Assembly (NCBI GenBank): GCA_964494015.1
Contig: CAZBQC010000031.1
Span: 1-9,564 of the forward strand
Reading direction: 5' to 3'
DNA length: 9,564 nucleotides
Origin: CAZBQC01 sp964494015
GTDB lineage: Bacteria > Bacillota_I > Bacilli_A > RF39 > UBA660
Shown here: one piece after another, positions 1-7,100 of the stretch
How positions within the stretch are numbered: position 1 is the stretch's first letter
Layout of the letters: each line of letters starts with the position of its first letter
Made by a program: the position numbers and the translations under genes
The notes under the pieces: model-generated
Database searches by the model: none
Told to the model about the DNA's origin: nothing
Seen by the model: the letters and a program-made list of their open reading frames with translations, nothing else

Positions 1-1
1 T

Positions 2-1093
2 TGGATTTTAATAATTCAACTGGCTTATACTTGGATCGTCTCATTACTTGGTTGCCTGAGAGTTGGAGAAAGCAAATGGATCGTCAATATTGGAGCTTTC
101 TGCAAAGTATTATTTATGTCAGCTCTAGGTTTACTAGGAATTTATGTTGCTGTCAACTATGGAGTTGCTAACAAATTTACAGTTGAATCATTATTTCCTA
201 GTCTCGACTTATTAGGAATTGGATTCGTATCAGTCATAATATTCAATTTTATGGGATTTGAAGTTGTTACTACCTCTTCTGAAGAGATGAAGAATCCTAA
301 AAAGGAAATACCACAAGCTGTTATTTTAGGTGGAATCTTAATAGCTATTTTCTATCTTTTACCATCATTTGGAATTAGTGTCGCTATTCCAGTTGAAGAA
401 ATTCCAACTTCGACAGGAATTACTGAAAGCTTTGCTATTTTACTTGGTAAAATTGGAATTAGTTCTGCCTTAACTGATGGTATTATCATAGGAATTGGTA
501 TCCTTTTCGTCTATACGATGATTGCCAATATCGTTTCTTGGTCATTTGGTGTCAATTCCATTGCTAGATATTCAGCTAAAGATGGAGGACTACCAAAAAT
601 ATTTGCTAAAACCAATAAACAGAATGTCCCATATATGGCATCGATCTTAAATGGTATTGTAGCATCCATTGTTTTAAGTATTGGAGCCTTTTTACCTGGA
701 GAAGCTGTCGATTTATTCTGGACCTTCTTTGCATTTAGTTTAATTACATTCTTAATGAGTTATTTGCCATTCTTCACTGCCTTTTTAAAACTTCGAAAGA
801 CTGATCCAGATTCACCAAGAATCTATAAAATCAGTGGTGGAAAATTTAAACTGAGATTAATGGCTTACGTTCCATTAATACTATTAATTGCTAGTATTTT
901 CTTTACCTTATTCCCAGAATTTCATATGGAAATGTTTGATTATCAATGGCCACTTCTTTTAGGGGTTGGAATAGCTATTATTATTGGAGAAATATTAGTC
1001 TTTAAATCCGAGCTAAAGAATCTAATAATAATCATTGTTAGAAAAATATCAACTTTTATAAAACCTAAACAAAACAAAAAGGTCAAAAGGTAA
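2..1093 (+). CDS. aguD: Agmatine/putrescine antiporter, APC family (5' partial)
   Basis: Amino acid-polyamine-organocation permease, probably exchanging external agmatine for internal putrescine across the cell membrane. The frame is open to the left edge with no start: in-frame codons before the ATG at 116 encode family-like sequence (KWIVNIGAFCKVLFM), so that ATG is internal. About 363 residues are visible; the family is usually about 450-480, so roughly the first 100 are missing. Hydrophobic stretches form several membrane segments. The APC signature GFEVVTTSSEEMKNPKKEIP lies around visible residues 85-105. The C-terminal tail is lysine-rich and cytoplasmic-like. The substrate is inferred from context: the stop TAA shares one base with the ATG of agmatine deiminase, and carbamate kinase follows, the order known from enterococcal and streptococcal AgDI clusters. 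From sequence alone another amino acid antiporter (e.g. glutamate/GABA type) cannot be excluded. Confidence 0.85.
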   Translation, partial: WILIIQLAYTWIVSLLGCLRVGESKWIVNIGAFCKVLFMSALGLLGIYVAVNYGVANKFTVESLFPSLDLLGIGFVSVIIFNFMGFEVVTTSSEEMKNPKKEIPQAVILGGILIAIFYLLPSFGISVAIPVEEIPTSTGITESFAILLGKIGISSALTDGIIIGIGILFVYTMIANIVSWSFGVNSIARYSAKDGGLPKIFAKTNKQNVPYMASILNGIVASIVLSIGAFLPGEAVDLFWTFFAFSLITFLMSYLPFFTAFLKLRKTDPDSPRIYKISGGKFKLRLMAYVPLILLIASIFFTLFPEFHMEMFDYQWPLLLGVGIAIIIGEILVFKSELKNLIIIIVRKISTFIKPKQNKKVKR

Positions 1094-2205
1094 TGAAGAG
1101 TTTATTTACAATCCCTAAAAAAGATGGCTTTAGAATGCCAGGAGAATTTAAAGAACATGTAGGATGCTACATATTATGGCCAGAAAGACCAGATAATTGG
1201 CGACTTGGTGCTAAACCAGCTCAACATGTATTTGTCGAAGTAGCTAAAGCGATAAGTAAATCTGAAAAAGTAACTGTTGGCGTTAGTAAAGAACAGTACG
1301 AAAATGCCAGAAATTTATTACCATCGGATATAAGAGTGATTGAAATATCATACAATGATTCTTGGGTCAGGGACTGTGGGCCAACCTGCGTTATCAACGA
1401 TAAAGGAGAAATTAGAGCCATTGATTGGAAATTTAATGCTTGGGGTGGATTAGTTGAGGGTTTATATTTCCCTTGGGATCAAGATGATAAAATAGCAAGA
1501 AAAATTGCTGAAATAGAAGATATGGATTATTATCGAGTAGATGATTTTGTCATGGAAGGTGGAGCTATTCACTCTGATGGTGAGGGAACCATCCTAACGA
1601 CAGAACAATGTCTCTTATATAAGGATCGAAATCCTAGCATGACCAAAAAACAAATCGAAAAGAAATTATGCGACTATTTAAATGGTAAAAAAGTTATTTG
1701 GTTAAAAGAAGGAATTTATTTAGATGAGACTAATGGTCATGTCGACAACATTTGTTGCTTTGTCAAGCCGGGTGTTGTGGCACTAGCTTGGTGCGATAAT
1801 CAAAAAGATCCACAATATAAAATATCGAAACAAAACTACGAAATTTTAAAAAAGGTAACTGATGCTAAAGGTCGAAAGTTAGAAATTCACAAAATACTGA
1901 TCCCATCAAAACCAGTGACAATTACTAAAGAAGAAAGTGAAGGAGTCGATGCCATCGAAGGAACCCTTCCTCGCGAAGCAGGACTTCGACTGGCCGCTTC
2001 TTACATTAACTATTATGTCGCTAACAAAGCTATTATTTTACCAATATTCAAAGATCCAAATGATAAAAAAGCCATTGATATTTTAAAGATTTTGTATCCA
2101 GACCGTGAAATCATTCCAGTTTATGCCAGAGAAATCTTATTAGGTGGTGGCAATATTCATTGTATTACTCAACAGATTCCCAAAGGAACAGTTAAAAATG
2201 AGTAA
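1093..2205 (+). CDS. aguA: Agmatine deiminase
   Basis: Cytoplasmic guanidino-group-modifying hydrolase converting agmatine to N-carbamoylputrescine plus ammonia. At 370 residues it has the family's length. Expected catalytic residues are visible: WVRDCGP with Asp94, MEGGAIH with Glu155, GHVDN with His216 and Asp218, and the nucleophile Cys357 in GGGNIHCITQQ near the C-terminus. The N-terminal DGFRMPGEF and LWPERPDNWR segments and FNAWGG are also typical of AgDI, not arginine deiminase. The ATG overlaps the upstream stop by one base (TAATG) and is served by AAAAAGG at 1076-1082, ten bases before it. The next gene starts within its last 8 bases. It is the second visible gene of the agmatine operon, and its product would feed a putrescine carbamoyltransferase that should lie just outside the window. 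Confidence 0.96.
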   Translation: MKSLFTIPKKDGFRMPGEFKEHVGCYILWPERPDNWRLGAKPAQHVFVEVAKAISKSEKVTVGVSKEQYENARNLLPSDIRVIEISYNDSWVRDCGPTCVINDKGEIRAIDWKFNAWGGLVEGLYFPWDQDDKIARKIAEIEDMDYYRVDDFVMEGGAIHSDGEGTILTTEQCLLYKDRNPSMTKKQIEKKLCDYLNGKKVIWLKEGIYLDETNGHVDNICCFVKPGVVALAWCDNQKDPQYKISKQNYEILKKVTDAKGRKLEIHKILIPSKPVTITKEESEGVDAIEGTLPREAGLRLAASYINYYVANKAIILPIFKDPNDKKAIDILKILYPDREIIPVYAREILLGGGNIHCITQQIPKGTVKNE

Positions 2206-3127
2206 AATTGTTATTGCTCTTGGTGGAAATGCTTTAGGTAACACTCCCTTAGAACAACAAAAAAGAATTAAAGAGACCGTCAAAGATATAATTAATTTAA
2301 TTAAACTGAATCATGAAATTATTATCACTCATGGTAACGGTCCACAAGTTGGTATCATTAATTTAGCTTTTGAGGATTCGTACGATAATAAGGATATACC
2401 AGAAATGCCACTGGCGGAATGTACAGCTATGAGTCAAGGTTATATTGGTTATCACCTGCAAAAGGAAATTCAGAATCAATTAGAAAAAGAAAATATTGAT
2501 AAAAGAGTTGTTTCGATCATTACCCAGGTATTAGTCGATAAAAGCGATGAGGCTTTTAAAAATCCAACTAAACCAATTGGAATTTACTATTCAAAAAAAA
2601 TAGCTCTTGAGTTGATGAAGGAAAATAAAAACATCTATAAAGAAGAAATTGGCAAAGGCTACCGCAAAGTAGTAGCATCTCCAAAACCAATTGATATTGT
2701 TGAAAAAGAGACAATTAAATACTTAATGGAACATAATCACATTGTCATTGCCTGTGGTGGTGGTGGTATTCCAGTAATTGAGAAGAATGGTCTCCATGGT
2801 ATTTCAGCCGTTATTGACAAGGATTTATCATCATCTAAACTTGCCAATCTAATCGATGCTGAATATCTAGTTATCTTAACCAATGTCGATAAAGTAGAAC
2901 TAGATTATCTGACACCTAAAGCTAAAAAACTGGATACTCTAACTACTTATGAGGCACTAGAGTATATAAAACAAGGCCACTTTAAGGAAGGAAGTATGCT
3001 ACCTAAAATTCAAGCAGCCATTAACTTTATTGAAAACAATCCTAAAAGAAAAGTTATCATCACATCTTTAAATAGCATGGTTAGGATTTTTGATAACGAT
3101 ACCGGAACAATGATTACTTATAAATAA
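2198..3127 (+). CDS. arcC: Carbamate kinase
   Basis: Transfers phosphate from carbamoyl phosphate to ADP, yielding ATP and carbamate; it is the energy-gaining last step of agmatine (or arginine) fermentation. With the start at 2198 it has 309 residues, the usual length. Motifs: IALGGNALG (6-14), THGNGPQVG (44-52), CTAMSQGYIG (75-84), VVASPKP (158-164), CGGGGIPV (186-193), AVIDKDLSSSKLA (204-216) and LTNVDKVELD (227-236). A GTG start at 2144 is possible in frame but would add 18 residues encoded inside aguA and foreign to the family. The ATG at 2198 has AAAGGAA at 2182-2188, nine bases upstream. It overlaps the aguA stop by 8 nt (ATGAGTAA), implying translational coupling. In the agmatine operon this gene is often called aguC. 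A strong hairpin follows immediately. Confidence 0.95.
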   Translation: MSKIVIALGGNALGNTPLEQQKRIKETVKDIINLIKLNHEIIITHGNGPQVGIINLAFEDSYDNKDIPEMPLAECTAMSQGYIGYHLQKEIQNQLEKENIDKRVVSIITQVLVDKSDEAFKNPTKPIGIYYSKKIALELMKENKNIYKEEIGKGYRKVVASPKPIDIVEKETIKYLMEHNHIVIACGGGGIPVIEKNGLHGISAVIDKDLSSSKLANLIDAEYLVILTNVDKVELDYLTPKAKKLDTLTTYEALEYIKQGHFKEGSMLPKIQAAINFIENNPKRKVIITSLNSMVRIFDNDTGTMITYK

Positions 3128-3159
3128 AAAATCGAGTTTTATAACATCACTCGATTTTT
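3127..3159. terminator. Bidirectional Rho-independent terminator
   Basis: A perfect 11-bp inverted repeat, AAAAATCGAGT at 3127-3137 and ACTCGATTTTT at 3149-3159, surrounds an 11-base loop. The left arm begins at the last base of the carbamate kinase stop. A-runs on one side and T-runs on the other let it work on both strands, ending the agu operon (plus) and the lipoprotein gene whose stop is at 3175 (minus). Confidence 0.85.
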
Positions 3160-3174
3160 CTATGTTTTAATTTT

Positions 3175-4023
3175 TTATTTTTTAATTTTGATTCTAACAA
3201 TATCTCCTTGTTCACATTTACCTTCTTCATTAAATGTTACTTTTTTTGGATAACCTTCATAATTAATAATGGAATCTGTACTGTAATCTTTTACGACGAT
3301 TGTTCCACCCCATGCTTTTAAGTTATCTGTTTTATAGAATGGCGTGTCCCAATACTGAAATTTTCTTGCTATTCTACCAAGATTGTACATACCAATATCA
3401 CTACCATTAGTATCCGGTTTATAAATTGCCACCACATATGATGATGCAGGTTCAAATCCTTCTTCAAATTCAAGTCTAATAACGAATGTGGCATCTTGAA
3501 ATGTAAGTGATAATACCCCATCTGGATACTTATCAGTTATATCTACTTCTATTTTCTCATAAGCAGCATAATATTCAAATTCATCATAGGGTTCGGCATT
3601 CTTATTTTTCACAAATTCAATATAAGTAGGTTTATTAAGAGGATTTCTCAAATAGATATCTTCTTTAGTTGCGATAACGAGTTGTAAGTGATTTTTTTTA
3701 GTATTTTGTGGATTTTCAATATATGGTATTAAACTGTTATTCCAACTTAGTTCTATCTTCACTTCACCATTTTCATCGACCTCAATTGGTCCATATTTAC
3801 TGTCATTCATTGCCTGACCAACTTCTGTTGGAAGTAGACCTGGTGTCAGCAAATACATATCATATGAATGGGGCTGATAGTCTTTATTTGTTAAGTTTGT
3901 TTTAATTGTAAAACTGGTATATTCTCCCTTTTCACCCTTTTTAGAATCACTAGCTGTATCCTTTGAACCACAACCTACAACTAATACTAAAATAAACATA
4001 AATAATATTATCTTTTTTAACAT
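3175..4023 (-). CDS. Unrecognised lipoprotein, beta-rich, possibly two repeated domains
   Basis: I do not recognise the family. The 282-residue product starts with a lipoprotein signal peptide: basic MLKK, a hydrophobic core, and lipobox VVGC with the lipidated Cys at 18, so it is probably anchored on the outer face of the membrane. A short hydrophilic linker rich in Lys, Ser, Asp and Gly (about 19-36) follows. The rest alternates hydrophobic and charged residues as in beta-sandwich proteins, with no long helices. Two segments look alike: FTIKTNLTNKDYQPHSY from 38 and FVIRLEFEEGFEPASSY from 180, each followed further on by a strand pattern like VDENGEVKIEL (82-92) and FNEEGKCEQGDIVRIKI (264-280). 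This suggests duplicated Ig-like domains. AGGAG lies 7 bases before the ATG. The gene has its own promoter and terminator, so it is probably monocistronic. Its role is unknown; extracellular binding is only a guess. Confidence 0.8.
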   Translation of the reverse strand: MLKKIILFMFILVLVVGCGSKDTASDSKKGEKGEYTSFTIKTNLTNKDYQPHSYDMYLLTPGLLPTEVGQAMNDSKYGPIEVDENGEVKIELSWNNSLIPYIENPQNTKKNHLQLVIATKEDIYLRNPLNKPTYIEFVKNKNAEPYDEFEYYAAYEKIEVDITDKYPDGVLSLTFQDATFVIRLEFEEGFEPASSYVVAIYKPDTNGSDIGMYNLGRIARKFQYWDTPFYKTDNLKAWGGTIVVKDYSTDSIINYEGYPKKVTFNEEGKCEQGDIVRIKIKK

Positions 4024-4053
4024 CTCAATACTCCTAAAATTTTTTTCATCTTT

Positions 4054-4062
4054 ATTATATCA
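4054..4062 (-). promoter_or_regulatory. Extended -10 promoter of the unknown lipoprotein gene
   Basis: Read on the minus strand the site is TGATATAAT: a perfect TATAAT (4059 to 4054) preceded by TGn. No good TTGACA-like -35 is seen 16-18 bases upstream, which is usual for extended -10 promoters. It lies about 30 bases ahead of the ATG and just upstream of AGGAG (4035-4031). Confidence 0.55.
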
Positions 4063-4079
4063 TATGTATAACCCTTTCT

Positions 4080-4126
4080 ATAAATAAAAAAATATATAAC
4101 AATTTTCATTATATATTTTTATTTAT
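4080..4126. terminator. AT-only hairpin between the two lipoprotein genes
   Basis: The arms 4080-4099 and 4109-4126 are reverse complements apart from a two-base bulge in the A/T run, with a 9-base loop. On the minus strand this follows the stop of the YdcC-like gene (4135) by 8 bases and ends in a long U/A tract, so it can act as that gene's terminator. The stem has no G or C, so it is weaker than the other hairpins here and could be chance in AT-rich DNA. Confidence 0.45.
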
Positions 4127-4134
4127 TACTTTTA

Positions 4135-5130
4135 TTACTTAGAAACTGGTATCGTGGCAATACTTTTTGCAACTTCTAGTAACTCAGTTTGACTCATGAC
4201 ATCGCTGACTAGATAATATTCAATACCATTACTGATCCAACTAACTGAAGTATCTGTTAAAGCACCTATTGTATCGATTAATAAATATGGTTCTCCATAA
4301 GTAGGGATCGTTGTTAATTCATCTTCGACTGATACTGTTTCCTCGACTAGAATAAATGGTTTTTCACCTTCAAAAGTTAATATAACTCTTTCGCCATCTG
4401 TTTTAGTAACTTTTTCTTGATCAGTCAAGGAAGTACCTGTTGGAATATATAATGGGTAAATGATATCTTCTAGCTTAGAAGTATTAGTCTCTGTATTAGT
4501 TTTAGTATTGTTCATTATTTCACTTATTTCAAAATGATTTTCACTAAAATTAGGTTTTAAATCAACTGTCTTAAATGTCATCGTCATCTGGGGAATATCA
4601 TTACTATCCAAAATAACTACTTTTTTAAAATTTAAATCTTTATCGACTGTTACTTTTTGTTTAACTAGGTTATTGTTGTTGGCAAAGACAACTTTACTGG
4701 TAATTACATAGTCACTATTTTCTTTTTTAACTGTTGCGTTCTGGTCTTCGCTCAAATCATCGACGATCGATCCTAATAGATAAACCTGTGAATTATTATA
4801 CGGCCAATCACTTTGAAACTTAAAACTTTTGTTGAGTGACGGTGTTAATACAAATACTCCATCATCGTTCTTTAGAATTATCTGTTCATGATCATTAGCT
4901 TTATTTTTTAAGCTAACTCTAAACTTATCATTCTTTGCAAAAGAGACATCAACCAAATAATTATAAGTATCCTCATTGTTAGAAATTGATAATTCACCAC
5001 TCAATTGATAAGCTTTTAATCCATCAACTTTGTTAGTCAATTTCTTGATGACATTTTCCTCATTAGTCTTCCCACATCCAGTGACAAATATTAATAAAAA
5101 CAAACAGATAATTAAAAATAATTTTTTCAT
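4135..5130 (-). CDS. YdcC/LolA-like lipoprotein with DUF4367-like C-terminus
   Basis: Membrane-anchored lipoprotein resembling Bacillus YdcC, a sporulation-associated protein with a LolA-like fold. The 331-residue form begins MKKLFLII, then a hydrophobic core and lipobox VTGC with Cys19. Residues about 25-205 form the LolA-like domain; FRVSLKN-like (70-76) and GVFVLTPSLNKSFKFQSDWP (91-110) are the family's most conserved stretches. An Asn/Thr-rich linker (207-218) leads to a second domain (about 225-325) ending WISNGIEYYLVSD followed by a Leu-rich helix, the DUF4367 pattern. A longer form from ATG 5157 would add nine residues (MKINLWGGK), but it has no ribosome site and the predicted transcript begins near 5154. 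The start at 5130 is preceded by GGGGTGG at 5141-5135. The function in envelope lipid or lipoprotein handling is inferred from the fold; the spore link is from family knowledge. Confidence 0.8.
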   Translation of the reverse strand: MKKLFLIICLFLLIFVTGCGKTNEENVIKKLTNKVDGLKAYQLSGELSISNNEDTYNYLVDVSFAKNDKFRVSLKNKANDHEQIILKNDDGVFVLTPSLNKSFKFQSDWPYNNSQVYLLGSIVDDLSEDQNATVKKENSDYVITSKVVFANNNNLVKQKVTVDKDLNFKKVVILDSNDIPQMTMTFKTVDLKPNFSENHFEISEIMNNTKTNTETNTSKLEDIIYPLYIPTGTSLTDQEKVTKTDGERVILTFEGEKPFILVEETVSVEDELTTIPTYGEPYLLIDTIGALTDTSVSWISNGIEYYLVSDVMSQTELLEVAKSIATIPVSK

Positions 5131-5160
5131 TTTTCCACCCCATAAATTTATTTTCATTTA

Positions 5161-5166
5161 ATTATA
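5161..5166 (-). promoter_or_regulatory. -10 box of the YdcC-like lipoprotein gene
   Basis: Perfect TATAAT on the minus strand (5166 to 5161). Transcription would start near 5154, within the longer possible reading frame, which supports the downstream start at 5130. No convincing -35 is visible; the best 17-base-spaced hexamer is TGAATA, matching half of the consensus. Confidence 0.45.
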
Positions 5167-5215
5167 TGGGTATTAATAGCAAATATTCACGAATAATTAT
5201 ATAAATTTTGTTTAT

Positions 5216-5221
5216 TATAAT
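5216..5221 (+). promoter_or_regulatory. -10 box of the DUF378 gene
   Basis: Perfect TATAAT on the plus strand, 25 bases ahead of the ATG at 5247 and 15 bases ahead of the GGAGG site (5237-5241). The region 17 bases upstream is only A and T with no TTGACA-like hexamer. It is divergent from the lipoprotein -10 box about 50 bases away, so the two genes share this control region. Confidence 0.4.
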
Positions 5222-5246
5222 ATTAGAATAAAGATTGGAGGAAATA

Positions 5247-5447
5247 ATGGAAACATTACAAAAAATAGCTTTAGTACTCGTTATTATTGGAGCGATAAAT
5301 TGGGGATTAGTAGGTATTTTTGACTTTGATTTAGTCGCAACTATTTTTAATGGTTCAGACAACATCATCGCTAGAATAATCTATACCGTTATTGCTATCG
5401 CTGGACTTATCAATATCGGTCTATTGTTTAGACATATTGAGGATTAA
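5247..5447 (+). CDS. DUF378 (YuzA-like) small membrane protein
   Basis: Small two-pass membrane protein of unknown function. At 66 residues it has the usual length for DUF378. The first hydrophobic segment (about 6-24) holds the family signature INWGLVGIFDFDLVATIF (17-34). The second (about 40-62) contains IARIIYTVIAIAGL. A short charged tail RHIED ends it. A TTG twelve bases earlier (5235) is open in frame, but the ATG at 5247 has GGAGG at 5237-5241 with 5-base spacing, which settles the start. It is transcribed alone, divergent from the YdcC-like gene and convergent with smpB, and ends at a shared hairpin. No biochemical role is known to me. Confidence 0.88.
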   Translation: METLQKIALVLVIIGAINWGLVGIFDFDLVATIFNGSDNIIARIIYTVIAIAGLINIGLLFRHIED

Positions 5448-5449
5448 GT

Positions 5450-5479
5450 AAAAATTATACTTTTTGAAGTATAATTTTT
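5450..5479. terminator. Bidirectional Rho-independent terminator
   Basis: A perfect 13-bp inverted repeat: AAAAATTATACTT at 5450-5462, loop TTTG at 5463-5466, AAGTATAATTTTT at 5467-5479. It fills the gap between the stops of the convergent DUF378 and smpB genes and carries T-runs on both strands, so it should terminate both. It is the end of the secG-rnr-capA-smpB unit. Confidence 0.85.
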
Positions 5480-5923
5480 TTATTTAAAGTTATTTTTATT
5501 TAATTTGCTAATCTCTCGATTGATGTCTCGCTGTTTAATAGTTTCCCTTTTGTCGTAATCTTTTTTACCTTTACCTAACCCTAACAATACTTTAGCTATA
5601 TTATCTTTAAAGTATACTTTTAAAGGTATCAATGTATAGCCTTCTAATTGAAGTTTATTATTTAGTTTTAAGATTTGACTTTTATGCATGAGAAGCTTTC
5701 TCGTTCTATTTTCATTGTGATTATTGATATTTCCTTGTTCATAAGGGGAAATATGCATATTTAGTAGATACAACTCATTTTTTCTAATTGTCGCATAACT
5801 ATCTTTGATATTGGCATTGCCTTGACGTAACGATTTAATTTCTGTTCCCGTTAAAACGATGCCACATTCGTATTCTTCTTCAATAAAATAATTATAATGT
5901 GCGACTCTATTTATTATTTCCAT
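5480..5923 (-). CDS. smpB: SsrA (tmRNA)-binding protein SmpB
   Basis: Binds tmRNA and delivers it to stalled ribosomes in trans-translation. The 147-residue product contains YNYFIEEEYECGIVLTGTEIKSLR (10-33, the core OB-fold signature), the SYATI strand, ISPYEQGN (58-65), RKLLMHK (75-81) and the C-terminal tail LGLGKGKKDYDKRETIKQRD (114-133) that enters the mRNA channel. The N-terminus is shorter than usual, lacking the common basic NKKA-type stretch. A TTG at 5932 would add three residues, but AGGA (5937-5934) is 10 bases from the ATG at 5923 and only one from the TTG, so ATG is chosen. The start is one base after the stop of the CapA-like gene, implying coupling. No tmRNA gene follows it here, unlike in many genomes. 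Confidence 0.96.
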   Translation of the reverse strand: MEIINRVAHYNYFIEEEYECGIVLTGTEIKSLRQGNANIKDSYATIRKNELYLLNMHISPYEQGNINNHNENRTRKLLMHKSQILKLNNKLQLEGYTLIPLKVYFKDNIAKVLLGLGKGKKDYDKRETIKQRDINREISKLNKNNFK

Positions 5924-5924
5924 C

Positions 5925-7100
5925 TTAATCAAGTCCTATCATCGTTACTCTATTACTTAAACTGGTAACAATCTTTGCATATTTTTCATAATAAGTTTTA
6001 TAACCATAAAGAATATCATTATTTAATTGACTGTATGGATAGAGCTTATACTTATTATTTTTATTGGTAAAAATTAGCTCACCTTTGACATCTTCGATCG
6101 TAATAGTCGTAACTCCTTTATGAACTACCTTCTTTATCGTCGCACTAGCCAAAAGTCCAGTCAAACGATCTATTCCTATTTGACTAGAAACTAAATTGCC
6201 TAAAGAGTAGATAACTAGCGTATCACCAATAAAAGTAATTGGTTGAACAACATGAGGATGATTACCAATAATAATATCGACTCCCTGACTAGCTAAAAAG
6301 TTAGCAATTACTTTTTGTGAAGCAAGTGGTGAACTAGTATATTCTTCTCCCCAGTGCATTGCGACGATTAAAAGATCAACCTTATCACGATATTTAAGAA
6401 TATCTGCTTTAGCTTTACTTTCCGAATAAACATTCACTAAGTAATCCTTCCCAATCGGAATCGGAATTCCATTCGTAGAAACCGTATAAGATAAAAATCC
6501 ATAGCTGATCTCATTAATCGTCTTAATGACTAGTTCATCCTTTTCTTGAACTGAAGGATAAGATCCAGAAACATAAACATCTTTTTGTTTTGCCCAGTAA
6601 GCATGAGAATTCTCTAAAGGTTTTAATCCTTTGATATAAATATTATCCAAGGTATGATTATTTGCTAAAGAAACCAAATTGAAACCACAATCGACTAAGG
6701 CATCCCCCACTTCTTGTGGAGAATTAAATTGAGGATAAGTCGATAATCCAAGTTCTTTTCCACCTAACAACGTTTCTTGATTATAGTATGCTAAATCATA
6801 TCCTTGAATAATTGGTTTTATTTTTTCAAATACTGGTTTAAAATCATATTTCCCATTACTATAAATAGTATTATAAACCAACGAATGAATAAGAGCGTCC
6901 CCGGCCATAATTATCGAGGCTTCATACTCTTTTCTAGTATTGACAACACTGTAGTCAGTTTTTACAAAAATATTTTTAAAATGAAATTTTTTACTGCCAA
7001 AGTATCCCAATCCAAAAGCTGTGATAATTATTAAAACAAGGATAGCTATGTTAACTATACCTGGTTTTAGCCTTAACTTTATTTTGGTCTTCTTTTTCAT
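5925..7100 (-). CDS. CapA-family (PGA_cap) membrane-anchored protein
   Basis: Member of the poly-gamma-glutamate synthesis CapA family, a metallophosphatase-like fold acting outside the membrane. Length is 391 residues. A very basic N-terminus (KKKTKIKLRLK) is followed by one membrane segment (about 15-34), then an outside domain. Motifs in family order: MAGDALIHS (65-73), NQETLL (107-112, usually NLE), SLANNHTLD (144-152), MHWGEEY (248-254), GNHPHVVQP (279-287) and YSLGNLV (298-304). The ATG at 7100 has AAAGGA nine bases upstream; a TTG at 7109 sits against that site and is rejected. The first 50 bases overlap the end of rnr in another frame, and the stop is one base before smpB, so it is translated with them. 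No capB/capC partners are visible, so polyglutamate capsule synthesis should not be assumed; a cell-wall or surface-polymer enzyme is equally possible. Confidence 0.88.
   Translation of the reverse strand: MKKKTKIKLRLKPGIVNIAILVLIIITAFGLGYFGSKKFHFKNIFVKTDYSVVNTRKEYEASIIMAGDALIHSLVYNTIYSNGKYDFKPVFEKIKPIIQGYDLAYYNQETLLGGKELGLSTYPQFNSPQEVGDALVDCGFNLVSLANNHTLDNIYIKGLKPLENSHAYWAKQKDVYVSGSYPSVQEKDELVIKTINEISYGFLSYTVSTNGIPIPIGKDYLVNVYSESKAKADILKYRDKVDLLIVAMHWGEEYTSSPLASQKVIANFLASQGVDIIIGNHPHVVQPITFIGDTLVIYSLGNLVSSQIGIDRLTGLLASATIKKVVHKGVTTITIEDVKGELIFTNKNNKYKLYPYSQLNNDILYGYKTYYEKYAKIVTSLSNRVTMIGLD

Noticed and set aside
2..1093. Permease starting at the ATG at 116
   Set aside because: The frame is open upstream to the window edge and encodes conserved APC-type sequence, so the gene is truncated by the window instead.
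1221..1421. Minus-strand frame opposite agmatine deiminase
   Set aside because: It lies wholly inside a gene with clear catalytic motifs, has no ribosome site of its own and no recognisable protein pattern.
2144..2197. Upstream GTG start for carbamate kinase
   Set aside because: The added residues are an out-of-frame reading of the aguA end, and the ATG at 2198 has a well-spaced ribosome site and the exact family N-terminus.
4080..4126. AT-only inverted repeat considered as an attachment site or element end
   Set aside because: There is no flanking duplication, integrase or transposase; its place after a stop codon fits a weak terminator better.
5131..5157. Upstream ATG at 5157 for the YdcC-like lipoprotein
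   Set aside because: No ribosome site precedes it, the predicted transcription start is inside it, and it would place extra residues before a normal lipoprotein signal peptide.
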